This document shows positions 39,568-48,920 of a DNA stretch of 52,958 nucleotides, piece after piece; the stretch's first letter is position 1, and each line of letters opens with the position of its first letter. The stretch covers positions 1-52,958 of the forward strand of contig JAJJXM010000123.1 in assembly GCA_024516155.1 (NCBI GenBank). The letters are read 5' to 3'. The position numbers and the translations under genes are program-made. This DNA is from Pyronema omphalodes (taxonomy: Eukaryota; Ascomycota; Pezizomycetes; Pezizales; Pyronemataceae). The notes under the pieces are model-generated. The model ran no database searches, was not told the origin of the DNA, and was given only the letters and a program-made list of their open reading frames with translations.

Positions 39568-42550
39568 TAGGCTCGAGTTCCTACGAGAGGAGAAGGTTTG
39601 TGTGGGTATAACTGGTGGAATTTCTCAGCGGCCTCAGTTTCGGATAGGTTCGTTTCCGGTTCCTAGGTTGGTGAGTCATGGCCGGTCCACTTGACGAGGT
39701 ACTGCAGGTTTCCTCTTGACCATCGGCTATCCAGAATTTCGTCCACGAACCATTCTTCTTCGCCGTCTACTACTACCGGTAGGGGCGGTGGGATAATCTG
39801 GCCAGGGAGGGGGTCCGAAGGGGCTGGGTTTAGTAGGGACACGGGGAAGGTCCTGTGATGTTTCATTGTCTCCGGTATGTCCAGTTCGTAGGCGTGGGAT
39901 CCAATGGGTCGAACCACGGTGAAGGGGCCTAGGTGTTTGTTTTCTAGTTTCTTTGAGGGGCGGCGGGTTCTGAGGTTGCGGGCGTCCAGCCATACCAGGT
40001 GTCCTGGTTTGAAGACCGGCGCGGGGAGTCGGGAATTGTCGGCGGCTTCTATGTGGCGGGCTTGGGCGTATTTCATTTCAGAACGTAAGACGTCATGGAT
40101 GTGCGACATTCTTTCCGCTACCTCGTTCGCTTTCACTTCTTCAGGATTGTCTGTCCTGATTTCCAATTCGAAAGAGCATTTGGGGTGTCGGCCGTATACG
40201 GCGTAGAACGGGGACAGCGACGTTGTATCCGATACTTGGTTATTTGCAGCAAATTCTGCCAGTGGTAAAAATTTCCTCCAGTCGTCTTGTAAATAACAGA
40301 CGTACGCGCGGAGATATTGCTCCGTGACCGCATTGATTCTTTCTGTTTGGCCATCAGTCTGGGGGTGGCAGGCCGTGCTCGTGGCAATCTCGATACCCAT
40401 GCAATTTGCCAGGTGTTTCCAGAAGTGGGCCACAAATTGCGGGCCGCGGTCGGACAGTACTGTGTCTGGTAGACCGTGTAGTTTGAATACGTTTTCCAGG
40501 AAGAGTTGCGCGAAGCCTTCTGCGTCTATCGTGGAGTAACAGGGCACGAAGTGCCGCTGTTTTGTGAGTCGGCAAACGATCGCACATATTGCGTCGAAGC
40601 CTTCTGATGTCGGTAGTCCGGTAACAAAGTCCACAGATATATTCTGCCACGGGTGGTGCGGGACCGGTAGGGGTTTCAAGGTTCCATAGGGTGCGTGGCG
40701 GGTAGCTTTTGTTCTTTTACAAGTGTGGCAATTTCGGACGAATTGGTCCACATGTTTTCTCATCGAGGGCCAGTAATAATTCCTGGCGAGGAGTTCGAAA
40801 GTCTTTGCATGGCCCGGGTGTCCCATGGTGGGGGGGTCGTGGTGGTCTTGTAGTAGTTTCAGTCGTAGTTTGTCCAGCGCGGGGACATAGAGGCAGTCTC
40901 GGTAGTACAATCTGTTTTCCAACACGGAGCAATCGGCGAGTGATATGTCCTTACAGATTTGTGTACCGTCTTCCAGCATTCCCAACACTCGGTTTGGGAA
41001 TGAATCGGTCTTGTAGCCCTCCTTAAACAGGAGGTCCACTTCGGAGGGTGCAAGTTTCATGGGCGGGGTCATGCACAATTGGAAGTTTTGTGGCTTTAGA
41101 ACAGCTTGCTGATTCGCTAGTATGCGTTCGTCTCCCTCTCCCGGGAGGTCGGCGGCTCGTCTTGTCAGGGCGTCTGGTTTTCCTCCCAACGTTCCCGGTC
41201 GATAGGTGATGACAAAGTTGAACCGAGACAGGAATTCGGGCCAGCGTGCTTGTCGTCTGTTTAGCAGCTTTGTCGTCATAAAGTATTCGAGATTCTTGTG
41301 GTCTGTCAATACTTTTATAGGGAAGGCGGAGCCCTCCAAGTGGGCACGCCATTCCTCGAAACAACGAACTATTGCCAGTAGTTCTTTGTCATAGATTTCA
41401 TAGTTGCATTCTGCCGGGGAATGCTTTTTGGAATAAAACGCGACGGGGTGTAGCACGTTATCGTCGTCGTATTGTGATAAAACTCCAGCAGACACATAGT
41501 CGGATGCGTCTGTTTCTACTACAATCGGTTTCTCGTAGTCGAAGTGCTCGAGAATCGGTGCTGATGTAAATGCGTCCTTCAGTCGGTCGAAGGCGCTTTG
41601 CTGATCTTTACCCCAGGTAAAGGGGATTGCTTTACCATCTTTCTTTTTGGTCAGAGCCGTCAGCGGGGAGACCACTTTTGAGTAGTCTTTGATAAATCTT
41701 CGGTAGAAATTCGCGAAGCCTAGGAACTCTTGGACCTGTTTCAAATTGGTTGGTTCCTTCCAATCTCTCACTGTGGCTACTTTGGAATACATCATGCGCG
41801 CGCCGTCGCGGCCAATGTTGTAGCCCAGGTACTGTACTTCTGCCTTAGCAGACTTACACTTCTCTGGCTTCAAGTGCAGTTTTTCTTGTTTGAGACGTTC
41901 CAAGATCTTTCGGACGTGTACGGTGTGATCGGGCTTTGTTTCAGAAAACACCAGGATATCGTCCAGGTATGGTCTCCGGGCATCATTTATAAATGCCTGG
42001 AAATTGGCAGGCGCGTTGGTGAGCCCAAAGGGCATCACTTTCGACTCGAATAGGCCGTACCTTGTCCGGAAGGCCGTCTTCCATTCTTCACCTTCTGCCA
42101 TTCTGATAAGGTTATAGGCGCTGCGGACATCCAGGGTCGTAAAGTATCGAGCTTTGGAAAGATTCATCATAGTTTCCTGTATCAGTGGCAGCGGGTACCG
42201 GTTCTTCTCGGTACCTTCATTCAGTCTTCGGTAATCGACGCATAGGCGTAGGGATCCGTCTGATTTTTTCACGAATAATATCGGCGAGGCGGCTGATGAT
42301 TGGGAGCGTTGTATAGATCCTTTCTCCAAATTCTCATCGAGCCACGCTTTCAGCGTCTGCAACTCGTTGCGTGACAGCGAGTATAACGGGCCAAAGGGGG
42401 GGACGAATCCCTCTTTCAGTGGGATCTTGTGGTCGTAGGGTCGGTGTGGGGGGAGTTCCTTCGCGTTGACCTCCTTGAATAAATCGAGGTAGTCATGGTA
42501 CTCTTCGGGGATCATGTCTTTCAGTTCCTCATCCGTGAGGGGGGGCTTGT
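39568..42550 (-). pseudogene. Element H Pol: RT, RNase H, integrase, broken chromodomain
   Basis: Open on the minus strand from 42578; genuine pol starts at KPPLTDEELKDMIPEEYHDY since the first 15 codons come from a LINE tail. RT: VDYRRLNEGTEKNRYPLP, MPFGLTNAPANFQAFINDARRPYLDDILVFSE. Between INDA and YLDD several residues normal for the family are missing, probably a small in-frame deletion. RNase H VETDASDYVSAGVLSQ; integrase HHDPPTMGHPGHAKTF..CHTCKRTK, DFVTGLP, SDRGPQF, TDGQTERINA. The chromodomain starts EEWFVDEILDSRW..LQYLVKWTGHDSPT, then TAG (39663-39665) stands where TGG of a WEPE motif is expected; the remaining frame continues EPETNLSETEAAEKFHQLYP to a natural stop next to the polypurine tract. 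Confidence 0.88.
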
Positions 42551-44171
42551 TTGTTTGTTTGTTTGTTTGTTCTCTCATTACTTGTTTGCAACCCGAAGGT
42601 TATGACAAGGGACAGTGAATACAAAAGAGAAGAAGAAAGAAATGTAAAAGCAAAAACCCAGTCTCCACCTCTACCAGTCTCCTCCTCTTGATCGTTGTGG
42701 TTGTGGGGTCTGTCCCCACTGTTACTACGGGGGTTTCTTGTCCAAGCGCGTCTGATGTTCCAAGTGCCCTGCTTGCACAGAGGCCGCCTCGCCGGGCTCC
42801 TCCCTTTCCTCCTCCCTTCCCCTTCCCATGTTTAGCCATTTTTCCGCCTTTATTTCCTCCACAAAGCAAAAACAAAACCAAAGCAAAGTTAAACAGCCGC
42901 CGGGCCACCCGTGCCCCCATTCTCCTCACCTCTCTCCCCTCCTCCGCCGGTGTCTCCTGACTCTTTGCCCTTTGAGACACCCGGGCCCGCCCTGCCCCTC
43001 TTCTCCTCCCCTCTCTCCCCTTCTCCTTCCTTCTTCCTCAGCCTCCTCGCTGCTCCCCCTCGCCTCTCTCCCCTTCTTGTCGGTGGTGTTGTCAGTCCAA
43101 GATTGCCATTCCCAAGTACAATCTGGACGTTGATGCCTCCGCTCTTGACGACTTCTGCCCAAGTCTTCTTCGCAGAGGAGGTTGTTGTTCTGGGTTGGTG
43201 GGTATTCTTTCCCCGTCCACCATTCTTTGTTGTAGGGGTCTTGCTGGGTGGCGCTGCCGTAGGTGTCGTCTCCTTCGCTCTCTGCTTCTTCCTCTGTGTA
43301 GCCTTCGCCTCCACAGTCTTCCATCCGTTCGTCTCAGCAGGGGCAGTGCTTGGGGCGTCGGGTAGAGGTGTGTCCTGAGCAGATGAACTGTCAGGGTGAG
43401 GTTCCGGTGTCGCATCGGATGACGTGATCGCGAGGAGAGGTAGGGGGGACATAGGCTTGAGGGCATCAAGCTTGTCCTGGGCGGCGGTAGTCGCATGTTT
43501 TGAGTGCATCAGGCTTCGCACCGGTGATGCCGCTCTCGGTTTGTGATTCACCGGTCTTCTGGTCATTGGTGAGGTGGGTTCGGTGTTCTGATCGCTTCCC
43601 CTTCGCTTTCTCTTGCCAGGAGGGTTGCGAACAGCGTCCAGGACATCCTGAATGTCATGTTGGACGACGGACAGTTGCATAGTCATCTCTTCCATCGCTG
43701 AGGAAGAGGCCGTGAGGTTCGGTGAGGGGGGCGCCGAAATGACTTGGTGCTGTTCGTCGATTTTCTTCGTCAGGGCGTCCACAGCAGCCTTGAGAGCTGC
43801 TGCTTCTTTCTGTGTAGAGTTGTATGCTGCGCGCAGCTTCGTGTTTTCGCCGAGCAGAACGTTGAATTTCGTCATCATGACGTCGAATCTGTGGCGCATC
43901 TCATCGCTGTTGTTGCGTATGGTGTCATCGAGGGTATTGAAGCGTCGCTGTGTATCCCGGTGGATCTGTGGTATCCCCAGGAAGTTGGCTCCAGTGAGTC
44001 CGGCGTGATTGTTTTCAAACAGTTGATCTAGGGTGTCATAGTCGTCATCAACTGCGACTGCCTCGTTAATTGCAGATACGAAGAAGCGACGGTAGGTTCT
44101 GAACCGGCTGCGTTCAGTTGTCGCCTGTTGCTGCTGTGTTGAAGCCGAAGGAACTGGTGATCCTGCCAAGA
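42551..44171 (-). mobile_element. LINE K: ORF1-to-UTR deletion derivative inside element H
   Basis: Inserted between H protease and RT with a 16-bp direct repeat GTGAGGGGGGGCTTGT (42535-42550, 44172-44187), the hallmark of target-primed LINE insertion. Minus-strand content: ORF1 from AGSPVPSAS to TWAEVVKSGG, then directly C/T-rich UTR, ending in a (CAAA)n tail (42551-42571). Its last 230 bases differ from the other LINE 3' ends; upstream of about 42780 it matches the derivative at 481-1255. 5'-truncated and without ORF2. Confidence 0.9.
42889..44169 (-). pseudogene. LINE K type-2 ORF1 fragment running into UTR
   Basis: 426 open codons. Residues 1-280 match the chimera at 32473 (coiled coil ENTKLRAAYNSTQKEAAALK, GKRKRRGS, Pro-rich tail), then TNGWKTVEAKATQRKKQRAK, TWAEVVKSGGINVQIVLG. 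After that the reading is Arg/Glu/Gly-rich low complexity (RRGERRGGAARRLRKKEGEG), which is translated UTR and not protein. No knuckles, no ORF2. The first residues of the full protein are missing through 5' truncation. Confidence 0.75.
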
Positions 44172-44187
44172 GTGAGGGGGGGCTTGT

Positions 44188-44849
44188 CTTGTAGGGCGAC
44201 GGTGATTTCGTCCAACGATAGCGAGAACACTGTCAGGCTTTCGTCTTCTACCATTTCTTTGAAGTCGGAGATGGTTAGACTTGAGATCGCTATTGGGGGT
44301 TCATCCGGAGGGTCGGGGACCGAGTCTTCTAACTCAGGCATGGGGTTTGTGTCGGGCTCGTGGACAGCGGGAGGGGGCCTCGAGTCCAGGACCTCGACAC
44401 CGGTTGTGCTTACAGGCCACGGGGTGCAGTTCCTTAGGCAGTATTGTGAGTCGAAGCTTACAGTGTTGGAACTGAAGCTTATTGTTACGTCGTGTTTCTT
44501 CAACCAGGGGATGCCCAACACCACCGGGTAGTGACCCAACTTGGTGACGAACATGGGAAGGGTTTCCGAGTGACCATTGATGGTACACTCTACTTGGGCA
44601 AGGTGTGTGATTTTTCCTGAGGATATGGGTCGTCCGTCGACAACTTCGACCGTTCGGGCGGTGGGTGGGGGGGGTTAGAGGGAGTTTGTGATGGCGGGCG
44701 AAATTGCGGTCAACAAAGGCGATACCAGTGGCGCCGCAGACAACGAGCGCTACTGTTTTCACGGAGCGGTTGTTGGAAAACAAGGAGCAAGAGAGAACAA
44801 GGTGTTTGCATTCTAACTTTCCAGTAAAACTTGCACCCGATAATAGCAA
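44188..44849 (-). pseudogene. Element H protease, frameshifted and active-site mutated
   Basis: Minus-strand reading KTVALVVCGATGIAFVDRNF: the family needs Asp before the Cys/Ser-Gly (VDCGATG), here a Val codon GTC stands in its place. The frame is lost at the C-rich tract near 44666-44675 and resumes as ARTVEVVDGRPISSGKITHL, VECTINGHSETLPMFVTKLG, VVLGIPWLKKHDVTISF. It ends VALQDKPPLT at the LINE K duplication. It cannot cleave as read. Confidence 0.8.
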
Positions 44850-46481
44850 TGTATCAGCAATAATTTTCCCACCAGCGGCAGAGCCATCTTCTTGCAGCTG
44901 GTTGAATCTTTTCCCGACACCTCTTCCTCATTATCCAATAATTCCACACTCGCCACTTTAACATTCGTCTTGGCGGGGCACGACGCAGCCATGTGGCCGA
45001 GGCCACCGCAGTAGAGGCAACGTCCTTCTGACAGGCGGGTCGCGCGTTCCTGTGCCGACAGTTTCTGACGGGGTCCCTGGGCAGGGGTTTGCTCGCTGGA
45101 GGAGGCGGTGGTGGCTTGGGTAGCGGGGGTGGGGCGACTGGTGGCGGGGGTGGCGGCGGTAGTGGGTTTAACTTGGCCGCGGTTGGTACGCAGCTTGCGG
45201 AGATTCTCAAGTGCTCTCAATTGGGTGTCAAATTTTTGGCACTGGTCAACAAATTCGTGCATCGTAGCGGTGGGAGGGGCGCCAACCAACTTTTCGTGCA
45301 ACTCGAGGGACAGGCCGTTACGCAGAGCATCCATGGTGGCGGCCTCATCCCAGCCTAATTCTGCGACCAGGCGGGAGAACTCTGCATAATAGTCTGAAAA
45401 TTCGCGGTTGTTTTGTCGGAGATTTTGTAGTTTGAAACGAGCCGTTGCGCGCTCGTCCGGCTCTCCAAAGGTAAGCTGTAGGATTTTAATGACGTCCTCG
45501 ACGTCGTTGAGGGCCCAGCGGTTGCCATTTTCCTTGATATAAGGAAGAATCTGATCCAAGGCGCGTCCGCGGAGGCGGCCCATGGCATAAGAAATCCGCT
45601 TGTGAGGGGTTGGGAAGCGTAATTCGTCGCTCACGAACTTGATGCGAAGCAAGAAGACAAAGCGGCGGAGGTCCTCCCTGTTGGAACCATCGAAGGTTGG
45701 CGGATCCGGAATTTTGTCTCCGGTAACGCGGATGCCAGGGGAGGCGAGTAGCGCGTTGATGAGTTCACGCTGGCGGGTGAGCTCTTTCTCGTAGTAGTGA
45801 ATTTCATTCGTATCTGCTTGTTCCTCCGGGGTTAGGAGGATTTCGGGGTTTCCGGGGGGAAGTCTTGGAACTGGTGCGATTATAGCGGGGGCGGGGGCTG
45901 CGGCTGCGGCTGTGGTAGGGGGTGCGGCGGTTCGCGGCACTGTTTCTGGGCCATTGGGGTAAACCTGGACGGAGCCAGTCTGAATAACGACAGGGGGAAT
46001 GGGGGCAGGGGTGGGAGCTTCTGGAGCGTGGGAGGCGACAGGGCTGGAGACTCGAGTGCTGTTACGGGAGCCGGGGGTCTCCGCGAGGTCGTATAGGAGA
46101 TAGCCCGTGGGATGGTCTTGGGCGTCTAGGATTGATTGCGTGAGTTGTTTGGTGAACGTAAGCGGTTCATGGCCGTCAGGGAACTGAGTCATGGAGGCAG
46201 CGTTAACGATTTGCTGCCAATGTCCTTTGTCGATAAGTTTCACGTGCATGCTGGCGGGCTGGGAGGATCGGCTTGACTCGGATGGTGTGGCGGACGTGCT
46301 CCTGGTAAGTGTAATCCTGGAGTTCCCAGAGGACCACAAGGTAGCAGTGATTTTCTGCTCTTCGGATGGTTGGTCGCACTGCGCCAGCGAATCGGTCGGA
46401 AATCCCGAAGGTCTCGTTTAGGGTGTGAGTTTCCAGGGCTTGTTTTAAGGCCTGTGTCCAAGCAGAACCGGTGGGGTTCAT
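44813..46481 (-). pseudogene. Element H Gag with one internal frameshift
   Basis: Probable start ATG 46481 (MNPTGSAWTQALKQALE), 35 bases from the 5' LTR. That frame closes at 46203; the frame open from 46339 takes over around 46235-46260 (HVKLIDKGHWQQIVNAASM) and runs to 44813. It contains a Pro/Ala-rich linker, a Gag core (PDPPTFDGSNREDLRRFVFL, AMGRLRGRALDQILPYIKEN, NNREFSDYYAEFSRLVAELG) and a knuckle CLYCGGLGHMAASC. One indel near 46250 separates N-terminus and core. Confidence 0.82.
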
Positions 46482-46516
46482 GCGTGTTGGTCGAATAATT
46501 ATTAGATCGAACGTAA

Positions 46517-47046
46517 TGTCAGGGAACTAGGAACGGACGTTCGAAGAACACACTGAACACTACCGGCAAGGGGGGACTAGGCGGGTTCCAGGACGGGGAA
46601 CGGAAGGACAAGGACCGAAGTGCACGGCAGACGGACGGCACACGAAACAGGGACAGGGACAAGGACAAGAATGACGTGGGACTGAAAGGAGAAGTCTTTA
46701 TTCAGGACAAGGGAAAGACACAAAACGTTCGATGGAGAACTCAACAACGGGGAGGCAAGCCTCCTTATGTACAAAGGGGCGGCCAGCACTCTTGCTGGGC
46801 CGTCATCCAACATCGCGACATGACAGCTTCCGTTCTCCATCAATTCACCTGCGACGCCACAGCTCTCCAGCTCATGGTACGTCATCCATCATCAGTCAGT
46901 CTATCAAGACCAACGGCACGGCACACCCAACAACACAACGACAACACAACACAACACGGCAAGACAACGGCACGATATCGACAACAACAATGACAACACC
47001 ATGATGACGCAACAACACAACCGCTCGTCAGCCGTGTGCCGTGACA
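46517..47046 (-). repeat. 5' LTR of element H
   Basis: 530 bp partner of 39026-39555, about 97% similar by eye. Followed on the plus strand by the ATATC duplication and LINE G. Confidence 0.93.
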
Positions 47047-48185
47047 ATATCGAGAATACGGCCCGCTCAAATCGCACCCCATGGCGCCACAACCCCATCC
47101 GAACGTCAATTTCACCCCTCCCCAAGACCGACACGGCAGTCGAACACGCCTCACTCCTTAACACCTTGCGAACCGACCCAACCAACGTCATCGCATACAC
47201 AGACGGTTCCCAGCTGGAAGGCCGCACCGGCGCGGGATACAGTATTACCGACGGATTACCGCGACGACTCGACGAAATCATCCCCATGGGCGACACAACG
47301 GGAGTCTTCGATGCACAGCTGCGTGCCATCCACGACTCCCTTGCGAGCTGCCTAAAAATCCTCCGACTCAACAACCCCAACCACCACCACATTCACATAT
47401 TTACGGATAACCAAGCAGCGATCCTCCGCGCCTCCCGCACCACGTACGGCCCGGGACAGGAACTCGCTCTCTCAATCTACGAAATAGCCTCCTCCCTCCA
47501 CCAACGACAAACGAAAGTCACCCTCCATTGGGTCCCGGGACACACCAACATACCCGGCAATGACTCTGCCGACCTCCTCGCGAAGAGAGCAACCTCCCTC
47601 ACCCCCACCGCGCCGCCCCCAGTCTCCCTGTCTTGGATCCGACGGCGAGTCCGGGAGCAATATATTACCGACTGGACTGACTGGTACACCTCAGCCAAGA
47701 AGCCAAAAACCTACAACGCCCCCCACCGTGGACGCCTCGATCACACCTATACCTCCCACCCACGCAAGATTTCCACAGCCATTCTGGGACTCCGAACCTG
47801 CCACGGATACTTCCTGGATTGTCTCGCGCACCCCCCCACCGATCGCTACCCCTCCCGCTCCTGCCCATGCCCCATACACCCCCCACAGACCCCTAAACAC
47901 CTCCTATTATCTTGCCCACAGTACACCACACAGCGGACTGAACTTCGCGGAATACTCAAACTCCCTCGACGACGACAACTCACCCTCCCCACCATCCTCT
48001 ACACCACCGCTGGCACCAAGGCCCTCGCGACCATGATCTCAGAGACTAAAGTCGCGACCGCCGAATGGGCGCACACGAAGCTAAGTACCCTCCCCGCTGA
48101 GGAGGACTCTCCTTTCACACTGACCACTGGCTGGGGGACGCTGCTGGACCTAACGGACGAGCACGCAAACACCCCAAACAACTGA
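47047..48185 (+). pseudogene. LINE G ORF2, RNase H and C-terminal zinc region
   Basis: Continuation of LINE G after element H: IENTARSNRTPWRHNPIRTS, then RNase H AYTDGSQLEGRTGAG, VFDAQLRAIHD (Gln where LINE D, F and I have the catalytic Glu), IHIFTDNQAAI, HWVPGHTNIPGNDSADLLAK. The C-terminus has RSCPCPIHPPQTPKHLLLSC, a Cys/His zinc motif, and ends HANTPNN, stop 48183-48185. This is the best preserved 3' half of any LINE here, apart from the E-to-Q change. Confidence 0.88.
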
Positions 48186-48920
48186 AAGAAAAAAAAAAAA
48201 AAAAAAAAAAAACATAATAAAATAAATAAATAAACATACATAGGTACTTCGGGGACGCAAGAGGGAAGGAGGCGAGTGGAAGCGGACGATACAGGAGGCA
48301 ATGGGGGGAGCAACGGGGGATGGTAGCTGGTTACTTTTCTTGTTTTTCTACTGTATTGTATGGGGACGTTCGCAGAAGAGGGGAGACTGGGGAGGCGGAG
48401 AGACGAGGAGCGCGGGGGAGAAGTGCGGAGAAGAAGACGAGTGAGAGATGATGACGCGGAGGAGACGCAGGGGACGAGGGGAGCAAGGCGCGGGGAAATG
48501 GAGGGGAAGGGAGTAGGGAGAAGGGCAGGAGTAGAAGAAGTGGCGGAGGGGGGAAAGAGGAGAGGCGGTGGCCCGGTGGAGTTATCTTTTTCTTTGCTTT
48601 GCTGTTATGTTTTGATTTGTGGAGGAAATAAAGGCGGGAAAATGGTTAAAAATGGGTGGGGAAGGGTGGAGGATACAGGGGAACGACCCGGCGTGGTGGC
48701 CCCTGAGCGAACAGGGCTCCTGGAACTGACGACGCGAGTTGGACTGAGACACAAGAAGAATGGGAGACTACACTCCCAGCAACCTCTGACAGCTCTGGGG
48801 CTTACCCAGTGGGGACCTGGCATCACACCCAGGTCCTTAACATTTATTTAATTTGTAGATTCCGCCATAACCTTGAGGTTGGATGCGTGTATGAATAAAT
48901 AAATAAATAAATGAATAAAT
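48186..48920 (+). other. LINE G 3' UTR, hairpin array and tail
   Basis: A 24-A tract (48189-48212), about 570 bases of G/A-rich DNA, GTGGAGGAAATAAAGGCGG (48619-48637), then three hairpins: CTGGG/CCCAG (48795-48809), GGACCTGG/CCAGGTCC (48813-48836), AACC/GGTT (48869-48880), then GAATAAATAAATAAATAAAT repeats to 48920. The same order occurs in LINEs D, I and the derivative at 481. Confidence 0.8.

Larger units (their letters stand above)
39026..47046 (-). mobile_element. Element H: Ty3/gypsy retrotransposon, decayed
   Basis: 530-bp LTRs at 39026-39555 and 46517-47046 (sense TGTCACGG...CCCTGACA), duplication ATATC at 39021-39025 and 47047-47051. Sense order: gag with knuckle, protease, RT-RNase H-integrase-chromodomain, polypurine tract ACGGGGAGGTAC (39556-39567). 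About 18 LTR differences counted by eye, several frameshifts and a LINE (K) inserted between protease and RT. About 6.4 kb without K. The primer site (TTACGTTCGATCTAATAATT after the LTR) was not identified. Confidence 0.93.
37416..48920 (+). mobile_element. LINE G (Tad1-like), 5'-truncated, split by gypsy element H
   Basis: ORF2 from the pre-RT C-rich linker (37416) to 39020, interrupted by H (39026-47046, TSD ATATC), resuming at 47047 through the stop at 48183-48185. Then a 24-A tract (48189-48212), G/A-rich 3' UTR, the conserved hairpin array (48795-48880) and an AATAAAT tail to 48920. The empty target is preserved in LINE I as GATGACGATATCGAGAATAC at 49895-49914. Confidence 0.9.

Noticed and set aside
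46482..46516. tRNA primer site of element H
   Set aside because: The bases after the 5' LTR do not start TGG, and I could not match them to a tRNA or to the LTR itself.
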